Below, piece by piece: positions 45,725 through 56,700 of a stretch of 64,000 nucleotides of DNA (positions are counted from its first letter, which is position 1; each line of letters opens with the position of its first letter). The notes below the pieces were generated by a model. That model had not been told where the DNA came from and searched no databases. It saw only the letters and a list, made by a program, of their open reading frames with translations. Origin of the DNA: Cylicocyclus nassatus (Eukaryota; Nematoda; Chromadorea; Rhabditida; Strongylidae); NCBI GenBank assembly GCA_958299035.1, contig CATQJL010000001.1:50780461-50844460 (forward strand), read 5' to 3'. The position numbers and the translations under genes are program-made.

Positions 45725-46309
45725 CTCAGACAATCGCCGGGGGCAGGCAGCCATGCGAATTTTGAGCAAGCGGGCGCCCAGAAAATAGTTCGCTGATTTC
45801 TTGCAGTCCGCTTGCAGAAACTTGAGATAATTTTGGCCACTTTTTGGATAAACGCTCGGAGAACTATAACGGTTTTTCTGTGGGTAAGTTGCGACACAGT
45901 GGCGCATTCTCGCTGACTTTCCGCGAGAATATGCAAGATTGTTGTGGGTTGCACGTCCTTTGTGGGGGACCGCACTGCCCAGGGTACCTTCCGCTAAAAG
46001 AAGGTACCCCAAACTTGGGTAATAAAACCATCGATGGCACCTCTGCCACATAGAGTCTCACCTTTGCTCGGCGTGCGCCCGAAACTGCGTAAAAAGAGTC
46101 CGAGCGCTTGGTGAAGTTTTGGCCAGCGCTTGCTGAAAAAATTATTTGCCGAGCGCTTGCAAAAAATGCTGTATTGCTGCCCGCTGGCAGAATATACGAC
46201 TGTAAAGGAAGTGCCGCCCGCTGAAGATCTGGCCACGTCCCAAAATTCTGCTGACAGCCTGCAGAAAAGCGCGAATTTGCGGACCGCCTGCCCCCGGCAA
46301 TTCTCTGAG
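45725..46309. mobile_element. SL1-carrying repeat, copy 2 (585 bp)
   Basis: Collinear with copies 1 and 3, with tips CTCAGACAATCGCCGGGGG and CCCCCGGCAATTCTCTGAG. It lies in the spacer of a larger inverted repeat (45433-46832), so it probably inserted there or travels with it. Overlapping ORFs of up to 156 codons on both strands lack counterparts in the other copies. Confidence 0.8.
45906..46029 (-). ncRNA. SL1-RNA-like core in repeat copy 2
   Basis: Bases 46029-46008 match SL1 at 20 of 22 positions and keep the central TTACCCAAGTTTG exactly. GT follows, then GGTACCTTC/GAAGGTACC as a 9-bp hairpin, then a stem with one base lost, AACAATCTTGC in the Sm position, and a terminal hairpin ATTCTCGCGGA/TCAGCGAGAAT. 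The deletion and mismatches suggest decay. Confidence 0.6.
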
Positions 46310-46913
46310 TCAGAACAAAAACGACCAATCTGGCTCAAATCTCCTTTGGAATCTAAGAGCTTCAAGCTATCGAACCGCATAATTACTACTGGTGTGGCAC
46401 AATTCCAAAAAAGCTGTGGCTGTGACACCTTTTTGGGGTTGTGCCACATCCCATTAACTGTCAAAAAAACATTTTTAGCGAGTAGCGTTTACACGTTTGG
46501 TAGCTTGTAACTTTCAGATTTCACAAGAGTGATTTGAGCCTAATTGATCTTCTTTGCGCTGAGTTATTAAAGCGAAAAATGAAGAATAAAACAACACAGT
46601 TGGCTTCTGATTCCACAGTTTGAAGGTCTTTCGCAGCGGGGTTTCTGACACAAAGAAGGAATACTGCTTTGTACCGAGTGCAAAAAGATGTAGCTAATCC
46701 ATGTTTGAAACAAAGTTAATCATGTTCGAATATGATCACCTCACTCAGTTGGCTCAGCATCTGGAAATCTCACGATACGCCCAAACTTCGTACACACGGG
46801 TTATTTGACATGCTAATTATGAATCCATTAGTCCTTATGCTTGGTAGGGCCTTCAAGTTATGCATATCTTAGGTATGCAGTAATTCAGGGAGGCCTTCTC
46901 ATGACAGCAACTA

Positions 46914-47501
46914 CTCAGATAATCGCCGGGGGCAGGCGGCCATACGAATTTTGAGCAAGCGGGCACCAAAAAATAGTTCGTGGATTTCTTGCGACCCGCT
47001 TGCAGTTTGGAGGAATGTTGACCAATTTTCAGACGAATGCTCGGAGAACTATCGTGGTTTTCCTATAGATTAGTTGCGGCGCACTGGCCGCATTCTCGCG
47101 GACTCTCCGCGAGAATATGCAAAATTGTTGAGGGCCGCGCGGTCCTTTGTGGAGGACCGCGCAGCCTTCAGGTAGTAGTTTCCGCTAAGAGAAAGTACTT
47201 CAAACTTGAGTAATTAAACAAGCGATGACACCTCTGCAGCATAGAGTCTCACATTTGCTCGACATATGTCCGAAACTGCTTAAAAAGAGTCCAAGCGCCT
47301 GCTGAAACTTCGGCCAGCGCTCGCTGAAAGAGATTATTTGACGAGCGCCCGCAGAAAACTCTGTATTCTGCCCCGCTAGCAGGACATTTGACAGTAAAGG
47401 AGGTACTGCCCGCTGAAGGTTTGGCCACACCCCAAAGTTCTGCTGGCCGCCTGCCAGAAAACACGAGTTTGCGGGCCGCCTGCCCCTCGCGATTATCTGA
47501 G
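46914..47501. mobile_element. SL1-carrying repeat, copy 3 (588 bp)
   Basis: The tips are the best kept of the three: CTCAGATAATCGCC at the left and GCGATTATCTGAG at the right; with the next bases they extend to CTACTCAGATAATCG/CGATTATCTGAGTAG. It lies about 600 bp from copy 2 in the same orientation. No clear target duplication can be read. Confidence 0.8.
47092..47220 (-). ncRNA. SL1-RNA-like core in repeat copy 3 (best-preserved RNA fold)
   Basis: Bases 47220-47199 match SL1 at 19 of 22 positions (first, twelfth and last differ), and GTACTTT follows. The RNA would then contain a perfect 10-bp stem GCGCGGTCCT/AGGACCGCGC with a 6-nt loop (47137-47162), AACAATTTTGC as an Sm-like site (47119-47129), and a perfect 11-bp hairpin ATTCTCGCGGA-GAG-TCCGCGAGAAT (47092-47116). 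A hairpin-Sm-hairpin 3' half is standard for SL and U snRNAs. The fold is very good, but the leader itself is imperfect. Confidence 0.6.
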
Positions 47502-47801
47502 TAGAAGGGGGGGGGGGTTGGATGTATCTCGTGATCCTATGCCAGATTCTTGCTTGACCTTGCTTATGACCTTTGTTAACTATGTGTCGGAAAGTCTTTT
47601 GGAATAGGTAAGTTCCCTATCCCAAAAAAGTTACTAGCAATCAAGTAGTGTGTACACATTTGAGATACCTTGTATATCAGTAATATAAAATCCGGCTAAT
47701 CAGTACTTTATAGATGAGTTGCTTATACGGAGTCAAATTTGTTATATGTAAGACAGCACAAATTCTAAATCATCAACATTTCAATTAGGTGTACTCTAAA
47801 C

Positions 47802-47807
47802 TTTATT
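47802..47807 (-). terminator. Poly(A) signal of the str-type receptor gene
   Basis: TTTATT on the plus strand is AATAAA on the coding strand, about 130 bases after the stop codon. Confidence 0.45.
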
Positions 47808-47935
47808 GCTGCAATCCAAAAATAGTTTACAAGTTCTCTGTGCAATACCACGCAAGAAGGTTCAATGTAATGTGGAGTAAAGAGTAAAGCATCGATTAAT
47901 TGGAGCAGTGATATAGAGTGCAAGGACGAATGCAA

Positions 47936-49392
47936 TCAGCAAATCTCGGGAGCTGTTTGCTTGCTCACTGTAAAGCTGTGATGGTTACGGGGAGATTTTG
48001 CTACTGAATGTAAGCTCTGAGCATTCACGGTTGTTGTTGCAGTTGTTGAAGACGTTGTGCGCACAGGGCTCAAAACTATCTTGTAAATCGCTCTCCTATA
48101 ATCGCTGATAGTAAGCATAATAGCCACTGGATCGATCACCGTAATGGAAAATGTTATGATGAGAGGAAGGTACTTGAAGAGGCTAAAATGTCACGATCAC
48201 ATTTGTTAATTCAGCAGAATTAGAAACCTTGGTGGTGGGAGTTCCATTATCACGAAGAAGAGCATTATAAAGCGAGGTATAAAAGCCAGCACACTAGGAA
48301 GCATCGCCTGAAAAAGGTGAAAGTGTCTTGTTATCACGGGAAGGCTTACTTTGTAGAATTCAAGCTTTTATGTAACTCTTCTATGTTTACCTGGATTGTC
48401 AAAGCTATAAGCATCTGCTTCTGAAGCTTGATTGTTTTCTTGCTAAAAGCGCCTCGCTTTAGTGTTCTCGATGTCTGAACACCAAGGAAAATCATAACAA
48501 TGAATGTTGCAATCGTCATCAACATCATAGTTGCTAAGCCCACTGTTGGCTTCCAATAAATGAGTAAGGAATTGTCTATCACTTGCTAAAATGTTGAAAA
48601 AGGGGTCATTAATCACAAAATTATGATGAGCTTCAAACAAGTAAGGCAACACACTAACATATGTCAAGATACACATGTGTGGTAATTCATGCAGATCACG
48701 ATGAAAATTATTTCGAACTGCTTCTCCGGCATACTCATAGCATTCTTTGGTAGGACCGAACCAATATATGACAATAAGGAAGTAGATAAGACCCCAAACA
48801 AGATTGAATACAACCCAAATTGCAAGCTTAGAATTTTTGAAGTACTGCTTCTTTTCCGGTCTAAATACGATCGCATTAGGGTTATTGAGCAATCTTGACA
48901 CCTTTTGATGGTTTTACCACTTGCACATCTCAACTAACCTGCATACGATGATGTAACGGTAAAGAAAGTGCAGAATTAAAAGTGCACATTCTATTCCATG
49001 CATGGAGAAGAAAAGGCCCATGAACAACGGGTCCAATGCGTGCACGTTCGTTATAATTCCGTTGTTAAAAGACATAATTGAATGCCCATATATGAAGTTA
49101 ACCTGCTCAAGATAAATTCTTTGCATCACAATGTTTTTCTCTTCGATTTATTGAAGTGGAAGTCCTCTTGCGTAATAGGACCTGTCAAGTGAATTAGAAA
49201 CCATACCGGTTTGGCGATATACTCCACGGATGAATACAGAATGTTATATATTGCGAAAGCAACCAAAAGGTATCTATAGGTACCAATGCTTTTCCGTTCT
49301 TTTTTGCAGGAAACATAAATGAAGAAAGCGTTTACGACCACCGAGAGCGCAGCCGCTACCGAAGAAATGGGAATCAAAGCATTTTTATCCAT
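47936..49392 (-). CDS. Str-family seven-transmembrane chemoreceptor (nematode serpentine receptor), six exons
   Basis: Exons in coding order: 49392-49207, 49102-48939, 48893-48659, 48585-48391, 48307-48228, 48182-47936. Together they make 1107 nt, an uninterrupted 368-aa frame ending in TGA. Introns are 40-105 bp. Seven hydrophobic segments can be placed: TM1 ISSVAAALSVVVNAFFIYV, TM2 with IGTYRYLLVAFAIYN before it, TM3 ending HFLYRYIIV, TM4 LAIWVVFNLVWG, TM5 VGLATMMLMTIATFIVMIF, TM6 LPSVLAFIPRFIMLFFVIM, and TM7 with IDPVAIMLTISDYRRAIY. The GxYRYLL motif in the first intracellular loop, the YRY after TM3 and DP...YR in TM7 are hallmarks of the Str superfamily (str/srd/srh/sri/srj). Such receptors usually act in chemosensory cilia. 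The Ser/Thr-rich tail is normal. No inactivating change is seen. Confidence 0.88.
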
Positions 49393-49399
49393 CACTGTT

Positions 49400-52300
49400 C
49401 AATATCTGAATAAGATGTTTTACGGGGGGACGAAGCAAAGAAGGAGAATCCCTGCAAAGAAAAAGCGGTAGAGCTATTTTACACCGATCAAAACTATGAA
49501 CGTATGAACGAATATGAAAGCCGTCACAAGTTGTCGAGTGATTGTGACGTCCCATTGAAGGCATTTGAGTACTAGTTAGGTCAAACAATCACTCAATCTG
49601 TTCGCAAGTCAAAATTTTAGCAGATCCCAAGTCGTCTACCAATACTGCCTTTTTTTGAAAGAGAAGTCATTTTAAAATCACATGGCCATGCTAAATCAAG
49701 TTGCGATCTTTGTTATCCTGGCGATATAATTCTGTAACTGCTGCTAGTGTCACGCACCATCTATGCCTTAGTTTGATGAAAGTTTAAGAAGAGAGAATGA
49801 CTACAAATTGAACGACTACATTCTTCAAGTTTTGAAGCGGCTTTGCAGACAGTCTCTTATTTTCCTGAAAGGATGCTGGACCAAGGCTTACCATACTAAT
49901 AATATGAGAAAATCAAAGCTGAGCTAATTTTTGTTTGATGCCACAACAAATATATACAACAAGTTTGTTAAACATTATACAAATACATTATTCATCATAA
50001 AAAAATCTTGTTCTCATGATGCCAGAAAAGCGCATAAGATAGTAGACAAGATACGCGGAAATCGTTTCTGTGGATAAACGTGGTAATTATGGCGAACAAT
50101 TTCTTGTTGACAATGTATGTCGAGCGAGTCCCACCACAAAAACGTTTAAAAATGTATTAGGTTGTTCGGAAATGATGTCGCAATGTCTGCAATTGACAAT
50201 AACTTGGCAGAGTGAGCAAGTAACTTGACAGAGTGAGGTACTATTATTTGATAAAGCAGAGCAAGCTCTACAAGATAAAGCTCAGATATCCGCTTCAAAT
50301 CTGTACGTAAACTTTGAATCATAACTTCAAGAACACCAAATGCCTGAAAAATCGAAATTTCGCACCTTCGTCCAAAAAAAATCCTAGGGACTCGCAACTT
50401 CAACTTGCTCAGGCATAAACTCTCTAATCAGAACTCGCTTGCACGGTTTCGCAATTTTCTCATGGAACCTGGAAAAACGAAATTTGGCATACTTTTTGCT
50501 CCTGGGCCTTCCCAGATAACTGATTCTATAACACCTTTAGAAGTATAACAACGTTCGGTTTTCTATAAAAGCTAATTTTCGATGAACATCAAATACATCT
50601 CACAAAAAACCGAAAATCGCGACATATTCGTATTTTTGACTTAGAACCCGATTTTCAACATGTTCAGTGATATTCTCATTACTTCGACACCTCAATTGTC
50701 TTATCAGAAGCATGAGCACTGTTGAATTACTCTAGTTTCACATAGGACGCAAGGGGTTTTTTTTCCCAAATCGAATAGCACAGACACGTCGAAAGACTTG
50801 GCGACTAAAGAACTATTTACAGTGCTGCATATTGCCAGACAGTATCGCGCGGCATAAGTCTCATTTTCCAAAAAACAACGAGGCGGCTGAGCGGCGCGCT
50901 TGAAAAACCGAGAAAGGTGCGTCTTACACGCGTGAAATTAGGGTAGATGATTTGCACAGCATTGACTGTTTGCAATGCAAAAAAAGGAAAAGGACCTTGA
51001 AAAAAAGACGATTGCCTGAAAAGGATCATCGGAGACACGAAAGAAAATGTGAAATGCACATTTTAGCAAGTTCTATTCGAAATGCTTTATATGAAAGGGG
51101 GAGCGAAACCACTTGAAGATAAGTGTTTCAAAATTCTAGAAGCCTTAGAAAACGCTAAGGGGGTATACCAGAAAGTGGCATGTTCTTCTGTCTATTCATT
51201 TCGAGAAAAATTCCAAGGCCAAATATTAGAGGTCAAAAACTCTTGAAAATGCGACGAAAAATTCGTAGAAGTTTTTCTTAGTATTCGTCCAACCCAGCAA
51301 GTGATAGCCTTGAACAGCAGTAAGCTAAAGCGCTGTTTTTAGAAGACTCGCATTACTTACAAATACAGATCTCCACCTCGTACTGAAGCGGAAGTTTGTG
51401 TTGGCGTCAGCCCGAGAAGTCGTGCCTCTTGACCGTCTTCCAGGCTACATACGCCGAATAAGTCAGCTAGTCATTTCCAAAAAGCCAGGCTCTACTTAAG
51501 TTTGTTTGTCAGTATTGGACGTCCTAGCAAAAACCGAAAATCAATTGTTGCCTCTTGGTAAGGCCGTCATACTCATACTAATCTTTCTCTTTGCAAAAAT
51601 CTTAGTTTAGCATAGGAATTGTAAAAAAAGTACTGTTCCACAATACACAACTCAAAATTTCCAGACGTCGGATTTCGCAAAGCTTTGACAGAAGCTGTCT
51701 GACATGCTGATCACGAACATGGTACTATACCGCATGAAAGAACTTTTGTGGTTTGACGGCAAAGCGTCAAAATCTCAGAATTGGCTGAAACTGGCGGGTG
51801 AGAATATTCGACACCCCGGTCATGAATGTTATATCCATTCCTCATCGTATACATGGTAGGTTACGGTAAGTATACTGTGTGGAATCAAGATATACCTACC
51901 GCAAGCCCATTTCATGGCAGTAGTCATGATCAGCATGTCAAATGACCCCTTTGAACCAAATTTCAGCCGAGTCTAAGATTTCACACCTACCGTGTAACTG
52001 CCGTAATCTCAAACACATGTTCCTTCTATGCAAGATGAGTATTATTACTCTAGTCATCTTGTGCGCAAAAGTTTCGCGAAATTCGAAATTTTGATCAGAG
52101 CTGTGTGTTCTGGAATGAAGGTTATTTCCAACTTCCACAGCTTGAAGGCAAGCTTCGAGCAAAAACTCCACTTCTAACTTTTTCGCTTACCTGGGCTTAT
52201 CGGCTGCGCTGAGTAGTTCAGTTCTATCCTTAAAAGCGGAAACGACGAGATTAGGCGATTACAAAACCCATAGCTTAGAAATCGGAGAGAGCGGCTTTCA

Positions 52301-52535
52301 CCATCCCCTGGACCACTGAGGGACGCTATCATCTTGACGGTAGCGGCATGCGCACTCTAGCTTGCAGTGTGAAATTGCAAGTGGTTTTCCTTTTGAGCGT
52401 AAATCTCCCAGCTTCCCAAGCGGATTTGTGGCTCGTGGTCAAACTTTAAGCTGCGCACTTGTGCGAGGGCGTGTCCGAGGGGTCCACTTTCACGTGGAGT
52501 TAAAATCCTAGAGATTTTAAGCTGCCGGAAAACTG
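49400..52535. other. Upstream of the receptor gene and intergenic; no further gene seen
   Basis: TTATTCAG about 16 bases before the receptor ATG could be a trans- or cis-splice acceptor. Beyond it only short, unsupported ORFs and the mariner-like fragment are visible. Confidence 0.4.
50157..50420. repeat. Mariner-like left-end fragment
   Basis: TATTAGGTTGTTCGGAAATG resembles a mariner terminus next to TA. The following bases (GATAAAGCAGAGCAAGCTCTACAAGA) resemble 17970-18010. No matching right end is found. Confidence 0.3.
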
Positions 52536-52539
52536 CCTT

Positions 52540-52676
52540 CAAGATGGACAGAAAAATTCGGAAAGTATTTCTTCGATAGCAGTTAATAATCTTCGAAGAG
52601 GTCATTGTATATGGCCTCTTCGAAGATTATCAACTGCTATCGAAGAAATACTTTCCGAATTTTTCTGTCCATCTTG
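52540..52676. repeat. Long near-perfect hairpin (62-bp stem, 13-nt loop)
   Basis: 52540-52601 and 52615-52676 are complementary with one mismatch; the tip CAAGATGGACAG faces CTGTCCATCTTG. A transcript through it would be a long double-stranded RNA. Shape and length also fit a recent foldback insertion. Confidence 0.8.
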
Positions 52677-52899
52677 TCTCACTTATCCGCGCATATCAAG
52701 TTGCAGCTCCTTTAGGTAGTTGCTTTGAAGTGTGCTTTTTGAAAATAGACCACTAGGGTCACAAACTTACAGAAGTGACCTGTTCTGCTTAAATATTTGA
52801 ACAATTCTCAATGATTCTTAAGATATATATTTCTTTCGAAAGAGATCTCGGTAGCGTGGTTACTCTTACGCTTCTAACGAGGATTCTGGGGCCATGTAA

Positions 52900-53621
52900 G
52901 GGCCGCATGCATTAACATCCCCGATGGGGAAGGGATCGCTGCTTGAAAGAAAGCTTCATAATCTGAAGTTCCCTATACCTGCATTTCACGTTGTCTACCT
53001 ATCAGTAAGTATTCCCACCATCCTCCACTATGAATATATTGAACAGAAGCGAGAAGCTGTACAAGCCGCTTTTTCTAGCTTTTTGTATGATCCCCTAGTG
53101 ATCCCCGGGGACGACCGTCTACGCTTTGAAGTTATTTTTCTTTCTTCAAAATTAATGAAAACATTCCAAAGTTGTATTGCTTATCTAATCCAACAGTGCT
53201 AAGCATGTTGCTGATAAGAACAAATGATGTTTTGCCGTCATGAAATTTTCGATGAACCACAGGTCGAAAGTTGGGGTTTATCGGAAATTTCGAAATCTCA
53301 GAAACTCATTTGTTTTCATCAGCAATATGCTTATCACTATTGGGTTAGATAATCAGTGCAACTTTGGAATGTTTTCATTAACTTTGAAGAATTGAAGAAT
53401 GAACGATCGTCCTCCGGTGATCATCAGGGGATAATACAAAGAGTTGAAAAATGCGGCTTGTACAGCTTCTTGCCCTGTTCAATATGTCCATAGTGATGGA
53501 TATTAGGAATACTTATGGATAGGTAGACAACGTGAAATCCAGATATCTGGAGCTTCAGGATATAAAGCTTTTCTTTTGAGCTGCGATCCCCTCCCTAGCG
53601 GGGATGTTAATGCATGGGCCC
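52900..53621. mobile_element. PIF/Harbinger-like MITE (722 bp, complete)
   Basis: GGGCCGCATGCATTAACATC mirrors GATGTTAATGCATGGGCCC, and TAA flanks both ends (52897-52899, 53622-53624). The arms pair through AAAGAAAGCTT and TTTCACGTTGTCTACCTATC to a loop near 53260. Collinear with 21644-22343 and with the split copy at 57066/62218. Confidence 0.8.
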
Positions 53622-54248
53622 TAAGAGTTGGAAAGCATCCTAGCAAAAGTTTCGGGTGGCATGGCTGACTCCAAGCATCTTCTCCCATAATTGAACCCGA
53701 TATCAAAAAAGGCGACGGCTGCATTGCTCCGCCCCTGCATATGACTATGCCGTTTAATTTGAAGAGAGCCAGTCGCGGAACAGTGCCTTAACGTTGAAAG
53801 AAGTGGCGGTGTAATCCTGAGCGTAGAAGAACGCAGACATCGACGTCGATAGTATCACGACACGCAAGGTGCGCTACGCTCACATTTGCTGTTGAAATAT
53901 GGAAGCGCTTGCCAAGTGCGCTGAAATTAATTCAAGCATGTGATGATGACGAAGGAAGTTCGGCTTGGGATTTTCCGCCAAAAACTCGTCCGATAGTGAG
54001 TTTGTTGAGCCTTCCCTCCGAATTACTGCTAATTTTTTCGCCACTGGTATCTATGTCTACAACTTTCCAATTTGTTCACCGTACCTGACTGCGATACCTT
54101 GAAAATCTCTTTGCGCAATACTGCTGTTATGATTGTCATCAATAGAGTGCGGACATGAGTTTCGGTCAAGGTGCCCTAATTTACACATCGACCAACTCAG
54201 CATAACAATATTTGCCCTTTTTGGTAATTAAGATCCACGCGAACACGC

Positions 54249-54309
54249 GCTTTCAGTATCGTACACATTGAAAGCGAAAATCGCTTTCAATGTGTACGAT
54301 ATAGAAAGC
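54249..54309. ncRNA. miRNA-precursor-sized hairpin
   Basis: A 29-base arm (starting GCTTTCAGTATCG, ending GAAAGCGA) pairs with 54281-54309 (TCGCTTTCAATGTGTACGAT, then ATAGAAAGC) across AAA, with two mismatches. Length suits a small-RNA precursor, but the 3-nt loop is tight and no expression is known. It could be a tiny foldback. Confidence 0.35.
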
Positions 54310-54559
54310 ATATGTTTAGCTCAACGCATCCATCTTTTAATTCAGTAATTGGGAATGTTCTTAGCAATTCATTACAGAAGTGCAAAAGCATGTCGGAAGC
54401 AAATTACATCTTTTGATTTCATCTAGTGAATCACAAACACTTCAAAAGCTACTTTGCTTATGAATTTATTTATAGGCAAAAAAGCTTTCAACAAGAACAC
54501 TCACAATATTGTTTCGTAATCATAGCTTCATAACTATAGACAAAAGTTGCGAAGGAAAG

Positions 54560-56700
54560 TGAATTCGACGTCTGCGGAGTAAACTTTATTTTGGAAAGTT
54601 CATTCCCGTTCATATCCAAATTTCGAAGAAATCCTTGTAAAAAAATTAGATTTTCCTCAAGAAAAGAGCATTCGTCCAGTTCTAATTTCGGTGTAAAATT
54701 TCACGTCCTGCGGTAGAGCCTTGTTTTGGAAATTCATCCTTTTTTTTCTCAAAAATTTCAAAAAACTTCCATGAGAAACTCATTTTTTTGAGCAGGTTTG
54801 CTGGAATATCTTATTTTTATAGCGAAAAACTGAGCGTTCAATCAACTTTGGTCTTGAGGAGAGGTAGGATTTCACACCCTGTAGAGTAGAGACTTAATTC
54901 AAAAAATTCATGCCGCTTACCCACAAATTTCACGTAAGTTTGTGAAGCGAAGACAAAAACAACCTTGCTTTTTGTTTTGCTAGAAAAATCACGCTTGGGA
55001 CCGCACCATTTTGGGCGAAACTCCCACTAACGTCCCTCATGCATTTGGCCCGTGCATATGCGCGCATGCACGAAAACATTATGTGGGATTCTTTCTGACG
55101 CTTATTTATAAAACATGCGAAGTTTGTCAGAGTTACATCTATATCACAGAACTTCACCGGGACCTACACACATCAAGGTTTTTGCATCGATTTTCCACCT
55201 AATAAACTATGCAATGGATATCTAAGGTATCCGCTTCGAACAAACGTTGTATTACCAGGTGTTTTTTGCCTGATTCATCCTTATTTGCTTTCAAAACAGC
55301 TATACAGAGTTTTCACCTTTTCGGATAAACGTTATCAGCATGCATTCATCACATCAAAAACGAACTGATTACCCAACTTGCGGTCAAGACTTCTGAACAG
55401 CCTGTGTTCTGTAAGACAATCAGGCCACCAGTAGTATTACCTGCATAGAAGTTACCTCAAAACTTTTCATTTACACCTAGAAAACGAGCGTGTATATGCG
55501 CGGATGCACGAAAATGCAAACGGGAGTCAGAGCATGCATACGTGTGTATGCACAAGATCGTCAACGTGTTAAACAACTGTATATTGCAGGGAGGTAAAGT
55601 TCGACATTGTGGAGCGAGCCTTAATTCTAGAGACTTATCTTTGCATACGCACTAATTTCAGGAAAATCTATGAAAAACTTATTTTTCTCGGGCAATTTCG
55701 GCAAGTTAGCTGGCGGAGTATATCCTTATTTTTGGATTCTTCTTTCTTTTCCGCACAAATTGCAACAAAATCATTTTTTTGAGAATATGATAAAAAATCT
55801 GAATTTTCTAGCGATAGAAGAGCTCAATCAGGTAAGTTTTCCCGAGTAGAGGTGAATTTGACGTTCTGCGCAGTAGTGCCCGATTACAATAGATTCATAT
55901 CACTTTCCCCACAATTTTCAGGAAAAAAAAACGATGGAATCCTTTTTCTCGAGTAAGGTCTCCGAAAAATGTAATGTTTATAACAACAAAATCATTTGAA
56001 ACGTTCCATTGAGATCTAGAGTTTGATGGTCTGCGGAGTAGAGCCTTAGCTCAATAGATATATACACCTTTTCCGGACAACTTTCGAGAAAATCCGTAGA
56101 AACCTTGTTTTTGAGAGGTTTCTGTGCGGAGAAATCATGCTTTTATCTCGAAAACTATCGCTTAAAGTCCTCGAGGGGAACTAAAATTGCACGAGCGTGT
56201 CAAGCATTGTTTCGGAAGATTAGTCCCTCTTTTCGCACAAACTCTGGGAAATTCCTGAAAGACTCATCTTTTCGAGCTTTTGTTGAAAAATCTTGCGAAA
56301 AGCTGAGCATTCATTTAATTTTGGTCTCGAGGGTAACTGACGTTTTGCGGAATACAGCCCTATGAAAGTTCACCCTTTTCCTGGACAAATTCCAACAAAA
56401 TCCATTGGGAACTTGCTTTTGAAGTTTATGTTCCTGCTTTTCAAAAATTTGATTCACCTAAGAAAGAGCGTTTAAGCGATTTTGGTTTCGAGGGGGAAAT
56501 TGTAAAGGCCCGCGGAGTAGAGCCGTATTTTGGACAATCTAGCTGTTTTCCGCACAGACTTCAAGAACGTCCATGAAAACTCACTTTCACGAGCAAATGA
56601 GCTGAAAAAATCCCTTTCCTTTCTTAAAGAACTGATTGCTCAGCAATATAGTCTCGGGTGAAGGTAATGTTTGACGTTCCACAGAGTAGAACTTTATTCT
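54560..56700. repeat. Decayed satellite, ~165-bp period
   Basis: A block CTGCGGAGTAGAGCCTTATT followed by GGAAA-TTCATC, TTTTCC-CACAAATTTCA, CATGARAAACT and GAAAAACTGAGCGTTCA recurs. Anchors lie near 54572, 54708, 54879, 55606, 55866, 56031, 56345, 56510 and 56679; the clean intervals are 165-171 bp. An unrelated stretch (about 54930-55580) interrupts it. No coding role. Confidence 0.7.

Larger units (their letters stand above)
45433..46832. repeat. Large inverted repeat enclosing SL1-repeat copy 2
   Basis: The left arm (45433-45700) has AATTAGCATGTCATATAACC, GAGTGAGGTGGTCATATTCG and TTTTTGCACTCGGTACAAAGC. The right arm (about 46560-46832) has their complements in mirror order (GCTTTGTACCGAGTGCAAAAA, CGAATATGATCACCTCACTC, GACATGCTAATT). 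Copy 2 occupies most of the spacer. Confidence 0.65.

Noticed and set aside
45864..46510. Overlapping 126-156-codon ORFs on both strands
   Set aside because: They lie in SL1-repeat copy 2. The equivalent regions of copies 1 and 3 do not keep these frames, so they are not genes.
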